45,534 nucleotides of DNA from contig CAJXTI010000030.1 in the NCBI GenBank assembly GCA_913061185.1, positions 1 through 45,534 on the forward strand, in the 5' to 3' direction. This DNA is from an uncultured Oceanobacter sp. GTDB taxonomy: Bacteria; Pseudomonadota; Gammaproteobacteria; Pseudomonadales; Oceanobacteraceae. Both the position numbers and the translations under genes were made by a program. Below, piece by piece: positions 16,805-25,336 of this stretch; the stretch's first letter is position 1; each line of letters begins with the position of its first letter. The notes below the pieces were generated by a model. The model was not told where the DNA came from and searched no databases. It was given only the letters and a program-made list of their open reading frames with translations.

Positions 16805-16818
16805 GAGCCAAACCCGTC

Positions 16819-16841
16819 AGCCCATACTTGTCGTATGGGCT
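16819..16841 (+). other. Hairpin between dctM and sensor kinase
   Basis: AGCCCATAC (16819-16827) and GTATGGGCT (16833-16841) form a perfect 9-bp stem with a TTGTC loop. An A-rich tract follows rather than T, so full termination is unlikely. It may reduce or separate expression of the two-component genes from the transporter. Confidence 0.6.
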
Positions 16842-16872
16842 AAAACAACCATAAAAAGAATCGACATTACCG

Positions 16873-18267
16873 GTGAATCTGTCTCTCAAAGCCAAAATCC
16901 TGTTGCTGACCGTACTGCCACTGATTGCGCTGTCACTGACCATCAGCTGGATGTATCAGCGACAGGCCAAGGAGCTGGCGCAACAACAAGTCGATATTTT
17001 TGAAGAAAATCTGATGGCCAGCCGCCGCGAGGCGCTGAAAAACCACGTCCATCTGGCCATGAACTCCATCTTTCCAGTCCTCGAACAACTCGACGGCGGC
17101 CTTGAACACTCGATTGCCGAATACCAAATCAAGCATCAACTGCGTGGTATGCGTTATGGCAGCGATGGCTACTTTTTTGCCTACACCCCCGATGGCATCA
17201 ATCTGGTACACCCCACCCAGCCGAATCTGGAAGGACAGGATCTGATTGGCCTGCAGGATGAAAACGGTCAGTTCGTCATACGTGATTTGCTCAATATCGC
17301 CAAAGCTGGCGGCGGTTATTACCAGTACCTCTGGCGTAAGCCGACCGATGGCAACGACGTCAACAAACTCAGCTATGTCGTCCAGATCCCGGAATTGGGA
17401 TGGATGATGGGTACCGGCCTGTATGTTGACGACATTGCCAAAGAAATTGCCCTGATGAAGCAAAAGGTCGCCAGCAATGTGCGTAACAGTGTCTGGGCTT
17501 CAACCATTTTGCTGATTGTCACCCTCTCGACCGTGGTGCTGATTGTCACCCTGGTCAATATGCACACCACCCAACTGGCCGATCAGCACTTGCAACAGCT
17601 GGCCAACCGGTTTGTGACCTTCCAGGTGATACAGCGGCGTCATTTTGCCCGAGAATTACACGATGGCATCAACCAGCTGCTGGTGTCGGCCAAATTGCGG
17701 CTGAATCTTGCCGACAAACAATGGCCAGACCGCCAGGCGCTGGAGCATCAAACCAAAGCCGTCGAACAACTGAATATCGCCATTCAGGAAATCCGCCGCA
17801 TCTCCCATAACCTGCGCCCGGTGTTGCTGGATGATCTGGGACTGGAAGCCGCGTTACATGGCCTGCTGGATGAGCTTGAAGAACAATCCCACATCGATAC
17901 CCGCCGCCGTATCCGGCTGCCACGGGAACGCCTGCCCGATGCCATAGAAATGACCATCTATCGCGTCGTGCAGGAAGCCATTACCAATATCCGCAAACAC
18001 GCCAGAGCAACCCAGGTCACCCTCAGTCTGACCGCCAGTTTTCAGCAACTGGTACTGACCATGGGGGACAACGGCTGCGGTTTCGCCAGTGACGAAGATG
18101 CCAGCGGTATTGGCCTGATGAACATGCGTGAACGGGTCGAGCTACTAGGAGGAAAGTTTAGTGTTCGCAGTCGACGTACCAAAGGTACACTTGTGAAAGC
18201 AGCTTTTCTGCTCAACCCGGAGCCGGAACTGGCGCGGGGCCCAGTACTCAGCAAGGAACCCAAATGA
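16873..18267 (+). CDS. Cache-domain sensor histidine kinase (NarL/UhpB type)
   Basis: A 464-residue membrane kinase. TM1 lies at about 8-27. A periplasmic single Cache domain follows (about 30-200; YGSDGYFFAYTPDGINLVHP and LGWMMGTGLYVDDI are typical), then TM2 (about 205-230), a HisKA_3 dimerisation domain with phospho-acceptor His263 in ARELHDG, and a HATPase domain with NIRKHA and MGDNGCGF. Single-Cache sensors bind small carboxylates and often sit next to TRAP genes. The start is a GTG at 16873; upstream in-frame codons offer no better start before a stop, and the ribosome site is weak. Its last codon overlaps the response regulator start (ATGA). It likely senses the TRAP substrate or a relative. 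Confidence 0.92.
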   Translation: MNLSLKAKILLLTVLPLIALSLTISWMYQRQAKELAQQQVDIFEENLMASRREALKNHVHLAMNSIFPVLEQLDGGLEHSIAEYQIKHQLRGMRYGSDGYFFAYTPDGINLVHPTQPNLEGQDLIGLQDENGQFVIRDLLNIAKAGGGYYQYLWRKPTDGNDVNKLSYVVQIPELGWMMGTGLYVDDIAKEIALMKQKVASNVRNSVWASTILLIVTLSTVVLIVTLVNMHTTQLADQHLQQLANRFVTFQVIQRRHFARELHDGINQLLVSAKLRLNLADKQWPDRQALEHQTKAVEQLNIAIQEIRRISHNLRPVLLDDLGLEAALHGLLDELEEQSHIDTRRRIRLPRERLPDAIEMTIYRVVQEAITNIRKHARATQVTLSLTASFQQLVLTMGDNGCGFASDEDASGIGLMNMRERVELLGGKFSVRSRRTKGTLVKAAFLLNPEPELARGPVLSKEPK

Positions 18268-18941
18268 ACACCACCCGCGCGCGTCCGCTTATTCGTCTGT
18301 TGATCGCGGACGATCATCCGATGGTGAGAGAAGGACTGAAAGTCAGCCTGGAGAGCGAACACTTTATCGAAGTAATCGCCGATGTCAGCAATGGTCAACA
18401 AGCACTGGAACAGGCGGCTTTGCTGGGGCCAGACGTGGTCTTGCTGGATATTTCCATGCCGGTTATGGGAGGCCTGGAAGCCTGTGAGTCCTTTCGCCAG
18501 CGCTTGCCAGAAATTCGCCTGCTGATTGTCACCATGCACGATAACCGCGAATACATTCTCAAGGCTGTACAGGCCGGTGCGGCAGGCTATGTATTAAAAG
18601 ACGTACCGACCGAAGAGCTGCTGCTGGCGGTGCAGACGGTCTTTCAGGGCGGCACCTACTTCAGTTCCAGCGTGGCCAAAACCCTGTTCAGCGAGTTCGG
18701 CACAGCGCCAGCCCGGCTATCCGCAGGCAGCCATGGCCAACAGGCACTCAGCCCCCGCGAAACCGACGTACTGGCCTTACTGACCGAAGGCATGGGTAAC
18801 AAGGAAATCGCCAGCCAGCTGAGCATTTCGGTACGTACCGTAGAAGCTCACCGGCTGAAGATCAAACAGAAACTGGGCATCAACAACTCCGCCGGTCTGA
18901 TTCGTTACGCCCTCGATCACGGTATAGGCAAACCCGTATAA
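18264..18941 (+). CDS. NarL/FixJ-type response regulator
   Basis: A 225-residue regulator with an N-terminal receiver domain (acidic pocket Asp16/Asp17, phosphorylated Asp62 in LLDISMP, conserved Lys near 112 in YVLKD) and a C-terminal LuxR-type HTH (LSPRETDVLALLTEGMGNKEIASQ, then SVRTVEAHRLKIKQKL). It overlaps the kinase gene by four bases and is its partner. Because dctPQM precedes the pair, it probably controls the transporter operon, and it could bind the paired dyads upstream of dctP. A hairpin follows its stop codon. Confidence 0.95.
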   Translation: MNTTRARPLIRLLIADDHPMVREGLKVSLESEHFIEVIADVSNGQQALEQAALLGPDVVLLDISMPVMGGLEACESFRQRLPEIRLLIVTMHDNREYILKAVQAGAAGYVLKDVPTEELLLAVQTVFQGGTYFSSSVAKTLFSEFGTAPARLSAGSHGQQALSPRETDVLALLTEGMGNKEIASQLSISVRTVEAHRLKIKQKLGINNSAGLIRYALDHGIGKPV

Positions 18942-18949
18942 ACCTGTTC

Positions 18950-18975
18950 GTCAGGCTGCCCAGCGGCAGCCTGAC
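18950..18975 (+). terminator. Strong hairpin after response regulator gene
   Basis: GTCAGGCTGCC (18950-18960) and GGCAGCCTGAC (18965-18975) form a perfect 11-bp stem with a CAGC loop nine bases after the stop codon. It lacks a T tract, so it could be a factor-assisted terminator or a 3'-end stabiliser. Confidence 0.55.
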
Positions 18976-19039
18976 GCTCACGAACGTTCAGTCAACACCC
19001 AATTCCTCTCTTATCCTTGCTGTCAACAAGATAGACTCG

Positions 19040-19086
19040 CGGTTATATACTCTGCGGTTATATCGACGATCGGTTATTCAATAACC
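19040..19086 (+). promoter_or_regulatory. Three CGGTTAT iterons upstream of cellulase gene
   Basis: CGGTTAT occurs at 19040, 19055 and 19071, with spacings of 15 and 16 bp. The first two are part of a longer GCGGTTATAT repeat. The last lies in a dyad GGTTATT-C-AATAACC (19072-19086). They are about 180-230 bp before the GH9 start in a 326-bp gap with no gene. Regularly spaced iterons suggest a regulator site. The remaining gap shows only the AAAGGAGAT ribosome site at 19252-19260. Confidence 0.45.
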
Positions 19087-19267
19087 AGCCACCAGTCGCT
19101 GACTGTCGCAGAGAGTCTAATTATTTTTCAGGTATCAAAAAGCGCCATCACATCGTGAATTGCCCAACAATCCACGTTCGTGAACTGACGCACATCTCAT
19201 ACATCAACACCCGCTTATGCTGCGGTCGTAACTTCCTAAAAGTTAACGACCAAAGGAGATAGGGTTC

Positions 19268-22200
19268 ATGGATCAGTTGAAATTTGTCAGGTTAAGGAAA
19301 ACACTTTTGTCTCTCGCCATTGCCGCCATCGGAACGCAAGCTCATGCCAGCCCCAACTACGGCGAAGCGTTACAAAAATCCATCTATTTTTACGAAGCCC
19401 AACAAGCCGGTGAGTTACCTGCCTGGAATAGGGTGGAATGGCGCGGCGACTCTACCCCTGACGACGGTGCCGACAACGGCGTTGATCTGACCGGCGGATG
19501 GTTTGATGCCGGCGACCACGTCAAATTCGGTTTGCCGATGGCCGCTTCCGCCACCATGCTGGCTTGGGGTGTGATCGAAAACCCTGCGGCTTACACCCAA
19601 TCCGGCCAAATGGTTCATATCAAGAACAATCTGCGTTTTGTCGCCGATTATTTTGTTAATGCCCACCCTGCTCCCCATGTGTTGTACGGTCAGGTTGGCA
19701 CCGGCTCCAGTGACCACGCATGGTGGGGGCCTGCCGAAGTAATGCATGCCACTTCGGGAGCAGCATCAACCCGTCCCTCCTACGCCATTACTGAATCCTG
19801 CCCTGGCTCCGACCTGGCTGGTGAAACCGCCGCCGCGCTCGCCGCCATCGCCATGGTATTTGCCAGCGACGATCCGACCTACTCAGCCACCCTGCTGACT
19901 CACGCAGAACAGCTGTACGACTTCGCAAAAAACTTTCAGGGCAAATATTCCGATTGCATTACCGACGCCCAGTCGTTCTACAATTCCTGGAGCGGTTATC
20001 AAGATGAACTGGTCTGGTCTGCGGCCTGGCTGTACAAGGCCACTGGTAACAACACCTATCTGACTAACGCCAAAACCGACTATAACCAGCTCGGCACTGA
20101 AGGCCAAAGCAGCAACAAATCCTACAAATGGACCCAGGCCTGGGACGACAAGTCTTACGGTTCCTATGTACTGCTGGCGCAGCTGACCGGCGAAAGCCAG
20201 TACCGGGCCGATGCCGAGCGCTGGCTCGATTACTGGAGTACCGGCTACAACGGTGAGCAAGTCCCTTACACCGCCGGTGGCCTGGCACAGCTGGATCAAT
20301 GGGGTGCCAACCGCTATGCGGCCAATACCGCCTGGGTCGCACTGGTGTATTCGGACTACCTCAAATCCATTGAGCCATCCAACAGCCGCATCAACAGCTA
20401 CTACAACTTCGCCACCAGCCAGCTTGAATACCTGCTGGGTGACAACCCGATGGGTCACCCCTACCAGATTGGTCTGACCTCGTCAGGGCCACTCAACCCG
20501 CACCATCGTACGGCCCACGGCAGCTGGGCAGATAACATCAGCACCCCGGTTCAAAGCCGCCACCTGCTGATTGGCGCACTGGTCGGTGGGCCAGCCAGCG
20601 GCGACAGCTATACCGATGATCGTACCGATTATGTTGCCAATGAAGTTGCCACCGACTACAACGCCGGTTTCACCTCGGTGCTGGCACGCCTCTATCTCGA
20701 CTTTGGTGGTATTCCCATCGCCGAGAGCGAATTTCCACCCGCAGAAGTACGTGATACCGAGTTTTTTGTCGAAGCCAAGGTTAACGCCAGCGGCCCCCGC
20801 TTTGTCGAGCTGGCCACCCAGGTACATAACCGTTCAGCCTGGCCTGCCCGTATCAGCAATGCGCTGACGATGCGTTACTGGGTTGATCTCAGCAGCGAAA
20901 TAGCCGCAGGATATGCCGCAACAGATGTCACGGTTTCGACCGCTTACAGCCAGGCCAGCGCTATCAGTCAGCTGACGTCATGGGGTGATCCATCTGATAA
21001 TATTTACTACGTCGACATATCCTTTGCCGGTATTAATATATTCCCCGGTGGCCAGTCGGATGAGAAAAAGGAAGTGCAATTCCGCTTGTCGCTACCGACC
21101 AATACCAACGACAGCGACTGGGATAACAGTGACGATCCGTCTTGGGACAACTACACCAGCGCGTTGATCGACGCCCCAAAAATCGCCCTTTACGACGCCG
21201 GGGTACTGGTTTGGGGAAGCGAACCAACGCCAGCCTGTGGTGCTGACACTGGTATCAACTGTATTCCATCCGCGACCGCAACCAGTACGACCACACCATA
21301 TGAAACAGCCGTTAGTATCAGCCTCAGTGGCAGTGATGAAGATGGCAGCATCAATGGCTATCAACTCGATACCGCGCCAAGCCACGGCAGCGTAACCATC
21401 ACGGCAAGCAGCGCCGATTACACTCCCGCCAGCGGCTACTTTGGCAGCGACAGCTTCACCTATGTGGTTGTCGATGATCAGGGGGCCAGCTCAACCCCTG
21501 CTATTGTCAGCATCACGGTGGAAGAACCTATTGTGCCAGCGGTCAGCATCAGCTCCCCGGTGGATGGCAGCGATATCATTCAAGGCAGTGATTTTGTCCT
21601 CAGCTTCGACATGTCCAATGTCGATTCGGTCGAGATTCAACTCAACGGCGGCGTCGTGGCCAGCGCCAATGCCAGTGGCGCTGTGACCCTGACCGCCCCG
21701 TCAACCACCGGCAGCTTTACTGTCTCCCTGACCGGTCTTGATGAAAGCGGTACAGCGACTGGGGCCAGTGCCACACTGACACTGAATGCCATCGTCGCAC
21801 CGCCCAACAGTGCCCCCGTTGCCGCGTTCAGTGTCAGCAACAGCTTCCTGAACATCAACCTCGACGCCAGTGCATCTACCGATGACGATGGCGATACGCT
21901 GACCTATCAATGGGATCTCGGCGACGGTAATAGCGCTTCTGGTGTGACCAGCAACTATAGCTACAGTACTGCAGGTAGTTATGACATCACCCTGACCGTC
22001 AGCGATGGCGAAGACAGTGATACCTCGACACAAAGTGTCACCGTAGCCGAAGCCCAACCAGGCAGTTTTGACTGCAGTATCGGCACCATCGACGAATGGA
22101 ATACCGGTGCCGTATTCAACGATATCGTCGTCACCAACCTTGGCGACAGTGCCGCTGCCTGGACCGTCGTACTACCCGTCAATGGCGCAACCAGTATCGC

Positions 22201-22717
22201 CAACAGCTGGGGAGCGAGCGTGGCACTCAGCGGCAGCGATATCATTGCAACCGGTGGCAGTCTGGCAGCAGGTGCAAGCTACAGCTTCGGTTTCCAGCTG
22301 GCTCATGATGGCAACTTCAGTTCCGGCGGCTGTAACGATGCATCAGGCACGACAGGCACCGATACTGGAACGGATACTGGTACAGATACCGGCACCGAGA
22401 CAGGTGATACTGGCACAGCCGCTTGCAGCTTCACTATTGAAGATGAGTGGAATACCGGCTACACCGGACGTGTCGACCTGACCAATACTGGCAGCAGCAA
22501 CATCGATGGCTGGGCCGTCAGCTGGAGCTTTACCGATGGCAGCACCATGACCAGCGGTTGGAACGCCAGCTTCAGCGGCAGCGATCCGATCACTGCGATA
22601 CCCGTCTCCTGGAACAGCAGTATTGCACCGGGAGCGACGGTCTCCTTTGGTTTTCAGGGCGACAAAGGCAGCAGCGGCGCACCCAGCGTGACAGTCACTG
22701 GCGACATTTGCCAATAA
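19268..22717 (+). CDS. Multimodular GH9 endoglucanase with CBM3c and CBM2
   Basis: A secreted 1149-residue cellulase cleaving beta-1,4-glucan. The signal peptide ends near residue 28 (QAHA then SPNYG). The GH9 catalytic domain (about 29-485) shows DAGDH at 80-84 (catalytic aspartates), HHRTAHG from 412 and the acid Glu459 in NEVATDYNAGF. A CBM3c module (about 490-650, FFVEAKVNASGPRFVELATQ) follows directly, the arrangement of processive endoglucanases such as Thermobifida Cel9A. Next are a cadherin-like domain (about 660-750), an Ig-like domain (about 755-840), a PKD domain (about 847-926), a CBM2-like domain (about 934-1022), a Thr/Gly/Asp repeat linker (about 1024-1052) and a typical CBM2 (about 1053-1149). 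The first CBM2-like domain lacks the WN found in the second. AAAGGAGAT precedes the ATG, and a strong terminator follows. Confidence 0.96.
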   Translation: MDQLKFVRLRKTLLSLAIAAIGTQAHASPNYGEALQKSIYFYEAQQAGELPAWNRVEWRGDSTPDDGADNGVDLTGGWFDAGDHVKFGLPMAASATMLAWGVIENPAAYTQSGQMVHIKNNLRFVADYFVNAHPAPHVLYGQVGTGSSDHAWWGPAEVMHATSGAASTRPSYAITESCPGSDLAGETAAALAAIAMVFASDDPTYSATLLTHAEQLYDFAKNFQGKYSDCITDAQSFYNSWSGYQDELVWSAAWLYKATGNNTYLTNAKTDYNQLGTEGQSSNKSYKWTQAWDDKSYGSYVLLAQLTGESQYRADAERWLDYWSTGYNGEQVPYTAGGLAQLDQWGANRYAANTAWVALVYSDYLKSIEPSNSRINSYYNFATSQLEYLLGDNPMGHPYQIGLTSSGPLNPHHRTAHGSWADNISTPVQSRHLLIGALVGGPASGDSYTDDRTDYVANEVATDYNAGFTSVLARLYLDFGGIPIAESEFPPAEVRDTEFFVEAKVNASGPRFVELATQVHNRSAWPARISNALTMRYWVDLSSEIAAGYAATDVTVSTAYSQASAISQLTSWGDPSDNIYYVDISFAGINIFPGGQSDEKKEVQFRLSLPTNTNDSDWDNSDDPSWDNYTSALIDAPKIALYDAGVLVWGSEPTPACGADTGINCIPSATATSTTTPYETAVSISLSGSDEDGSINGYQLDTAPSHGSVTITASSADYTPASGYFGSDSFTYVVVDDQGASSTPAIVSITVEEPIVPAVSISSPVDGSDIIQGSDFVLSFDMSNVDSVEIQLNGGVVASANASGAVTLTAPSTTGSFTVSLTGLDESGTATGASATLTLNAIVAPPNSAPVAAFSVSNSFLNINLDASASTDDDGDTLTYQWDLGDGNSASGVTSNYSYSTAGSYDITLTVSDGEDSDTSTQSVTVAEAQPGSFDCSIGTIDEWNTGAVFNDIVVTNLGDSAAAWTVVLPVNGATSIANSWGASVALSGSDIIATGGSLAAGASYSFGFQLAHDGNFSSGGCNDASGTTGTDTGTDTGTDTGTETGDTGTAACSFTIEDEWNTGYTGRVDLTNTGSSNIDGWAVSWSFTDGSTMTSGWNASFSGSDPITAIPVSWNSSIAPGATVSFGFQGDKGSSGAPSVTVTGDICQ

Positions 22718-22750
22718 ACCACTAACACAGCCGAGCAAGCCCCCGCGATT

Positions 22751-22782
22751 GCCATCCGGTGTTATCACCGGGTGGCTTTTTT
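22751..22782 (+). terminator. Rho-independent terminator of cellulase gene
   Basis: GCCATCCGGTG (22751-22761) pairs with CACCGGGTGGC (22766-22776) around TTAT, with one mismatch, and is followed by TTTTTT. It lies 34 bp after the GH9 stop codon. Confidence 0.92.
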
Positions 22783-22927
22783 GGATTCACGCATCGTCTC
22801 CTCAATGCGAAGGCTAACCTGCAGAGCATGGGGTGCTGCATCAAGCGCAGTCATTGATAGATGTGCCCATGAGTACTTGCGAGCAACTCCGTTTAGCGAA
22901 GTCCTGGCGCGCTTCGTAACTGACCAA

Positions 22928-23659
22928 CTACCCTGATACGATCGGCTCGGACTGAATCTGACCCAGTAGCTCGACCATGCTGTGGTAATAATAAGACACC
23001 AGATTCGGCACCCATTTTTCCTGATGCCCCACCAGGCGTGGGCGAATAAACTGGTAACGAGTCTCCAGCTTGGTGACCAGATCCTTTGATTGGACCGTTT
23101 GCCTGATGATGGTTAATTCCTTTTCTATTTCCGTATCCAGCAATTCCATAATGTCTGGCCGGCCATCCATCAACAGCATATTAATCGAACTGAAAGTGCC
23201 CGTTTGATAAGCCAGATTCTGCATCGACAAATACAGCGCCATACGGGTTTCCGGGGTATTCGCCTTGTCGTGAGGCTGTAATAGCTGTTCCAGCCGGGCA
23301 TGGTTTTGAACAACTTTATTGATCCAGACTGGCCGCATATGAGCGTATTCTTCAGGCTCTGCTTCCAACCGTTTAATCGACTTGATCAGATTATCTATCG
23401 GCTGACTCAGCTCATTGGCATAGGACTGCTTGGCCGCCCATGCACGAACGTCTTCAAATGCCTCCCAATACTGTTGTTGCAAACCAGGGTCGCGGTTTTC
23501 AAAACTGGGGTTATAAAACATCAACAAGTTACTGAGGCCATTTAACGACTGCAATCGGGCTTCCGTTACCGAGTTGATCCGGGCCTGAACAGAGAGCGAT
23601 GTCAAAGCCATCACTAATGCCAGTGTCCATACCACCAGCCAGGATTTAATCGAAATCAT
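22928..23659 (-). CDS. Exported helical protein of unknown function
   Basis: 243 residues that I do not recognise. The N-terminus (MISIKSWLVVWTLALVMALTSLSVQA) is a clear signal peptide with probable cleavage after SVQA. The rest is predicted almost wholly alpha-helical, polar and cysteine-free, with many Glu, Gln and Leu residues and no catalytic motif. Length and composition suggest a periplasmic helical bundle, perhaps a sensor-like or binding domain, but this is inference. ATG at 23659 has GAGGT upstream. It follows the FrsA-like hydrolase gene on the same strand with a 145-bp gap, so it could be in the same or a separate transcript. Confidence 0.75.
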   Translation of the reverse strand: MISIKSWLVVWTLALVMALTSLSVQARINSVTEARLQSLNGLSNLLMFYNPSFENRDPGLQQQYWEAFEDVRAWAAKQSYANELSQPIDNLIKSIKRLEAEPEEYAHMRPVWINKVVQNHARLEQLLQPHDKANTPETRMALYLSMQNLAYQTGTFSSINMLLMDGRPDIMELLDTEIEKELTIIRQTVQSKDLVTKLETRYQFIRPRLVGHQEKWVPNLVSYYYHSMVELLGQIQSEPIVSG

Positions 23660-23804
23660 GGGGCTACCTCAGTTTGTTATTTTTATTGGAGAATCCACAC
23701 CCGGAAAAACCCTGAACCCTCGGTGCAGCGGTGGCACCAAGGGTCAGGGTTCATTCAAAAGGTATTATTCGGGGTTACAGCCACGAACTTGCAGACAGAC
23801 TGAA

Positions 23805-24956
23805 TCAGTCCATTGCTGCAAAGGTTTGCGCACACCAGTCGGCGATAAAATCACGCATCGCCGTACCGTTATCGGCACCGCAGTGTTCAATTTCGAAATC
23901 TTCGGGCGTGAAAACACGGATATCACACTTGGCCGCGTTCACTGCCTGTTCTTGGCTGCGATAGGCGTCCGATACCGGCACCTGACGATCGCCCTGGCCA
24001 TGAGTGATCAAGAATGGCATATGGATTTTTTCGATCTGCCCATCCAGCGTGATGTTGTCACAGTACTTCATAAAGGAATCCATGTTGTCATGGCCCCAGA
24101 CCCACATTACGTGATCCCAGTAATGCGGCACCGGATTTTCCCCTTCACGCTGCTGGCGACGGTGTTGCAAATCGCCCCATAAATGGTTGGCACCCATCAC
24201 CGCACACAAGGCAAAACGCGGCTCGTTGGCGGCTGCGCGAGGAGCGTAATAACCACCCAGTGACAAACCGAACATACCGATTTTGTTCTCGTCCACATCG
24301 GCACGAGACGCCAGATAGTCATACGCCGGAGTGGCCCAGGCTTCACTGTTATAAACCGCTGTCAGGCCACGCTTGCGCAGCGCTTCGCCAGTTCCTGGCT
24401 GATCCACAAACAGGGTGTACATGCCACGTTCGAGGTTCGATTCCCCATGGCCCGCCATATAAACCTGTTCTTTCATGGAATCCAGACCATTACAGGACAC
24501 CAACGCCGGACGTTTGATGCCGCTGCCATCGTGGACAAAAATTGCCGGGTAAGACGTATCGCCGTAGGGGATTTCAACAAAATCGATGTGCAGACCCCGG
24601 CATTGCACGTACTTGCGGAACAACTCCAGACCTTTATCGTAAGCTTCCCAGCGTGGGGCGTAATCCCGCGACTGCATCCGCTCAGCCGACAGGTAATAAC
24701 CAAAGGCACGACCATACTTGGTGCCCGCAGACAGGGTATAACCAGCGGCTTCATCGGCTTCGGCGTTTTTAGTGACTTGATCGGCTACCGCAATCCAGCT
24801 GTCGAACAACAGCGCCGTGCCCGCGTCCTCACCCTTCGCTGCCGCTTCCTTGATAGGACGAATGGCAACGTCCACCTCACCATGGTTACCACCACACACC
24901 AACGCCAGGTTGGTTTGCAGGTTCCAGACGTAATTCCCCGGGAATGGTTCAAACAT
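23805..24956 (-). CDS. FrsA/DHPON-hydrolase-like alpha/beta hydrolase
   Basis: A 383-residue cytoplasmic alpha/beta hydrolase with a helical N-terminal cap (about 1-130), like the FrsA/DUF1100 and 2,6-dihydropseudooxynicotine hydrolase group, which cleave esters or C-C bonds of diketo-like substrates. A catalytic triad is visible: Ser232 in GLSLGGYY, Asp322 in HGQGDRQVP and His357 in IEHCGADNG. The DQPGTGEA segment after the central strand is a family feature. There is no signal peptide. ATG at 24956 is preceded by GAGGAG. The gene has no pathway neighbours that would identify a substrate, so assignment stops at the family level. Confidence 0.85.
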   Translation of the reverse strand: MFEPFPGNYVWNLQTNLALVCGGNHGEVDVAIRPIKEAAAKGEDAGTALLFDSWIAVADQVTKNAEADEAAGYTLSAGTKYGRAFGYYLSAERMQSRDYAPRWEAYDKGLELFRKYVQCRGLHIDFVEIPYGDTSYPAIFVHDGSGIKRPALVSCNGLDSMKEQVYMAGHGESNLERGMYTLFVDQPGTGEALRKRGLTAVYNSEAWATPAYDYLASRADVDENKIGMFGLSLGGYYAPRAAANEPRFALCAVMGANHLWGDLQHRRQQREGENPVPHYWDHVMWVWGHDNMDSFMKYCDNITLDGQIEKIHMPFLITHGQGDRQVPVSDAYRSQEQAVNAAKCDIRVFTPEDFEIEHCGADNGTAMRDFIADWCAQTFAAMD

Positions 24957-25336
24957 AGAATTCTCCTCATGGCCCAGCAGTTATCTGCCAGCCAATAGCC
25001 AAGACCTGAGCGTCATCAACCCGGAGTGGAATAGCAACCACCGGTAATACGGAAAGATGACGCCCTGCGTTAAATCAGCAGACGCGTGTATCCGAACCGG
25101 CGCTTAAAAAGGAAATAAAGCGCATTGTTATTGTTCTCGTACCAGCGAGTTGCAGACACCGGCACGCCGGCATCTTTAGTTACAAGGACAGGCTAACGAG
25201 GATACAGGTATCGGTGAAATCGTTTGATCCCATGGGAGGTATCGACAAATCAGGACAGAAAAAGCAAGCCAATGCTGAGCCACATTACGCAGCCACAGGC
25301 CGTGATAGAGGAACGTCCAGATAACTTGCGGCTTGA
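24957..25336. other. Intergenic region upstream of FrsA-like gene
   Basis: About 380 bp between the hydrolase start and the OMPLA-like stop on the same strand. It must contain the hydrolase promoter and the end of the OMPLA-like transcript. I see no gene, no clear terminator with a T tract and no strong repeat, only a short CCGGC-ACG-CCGG-type dyad near 25160-25172. Confidence 0.5.
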
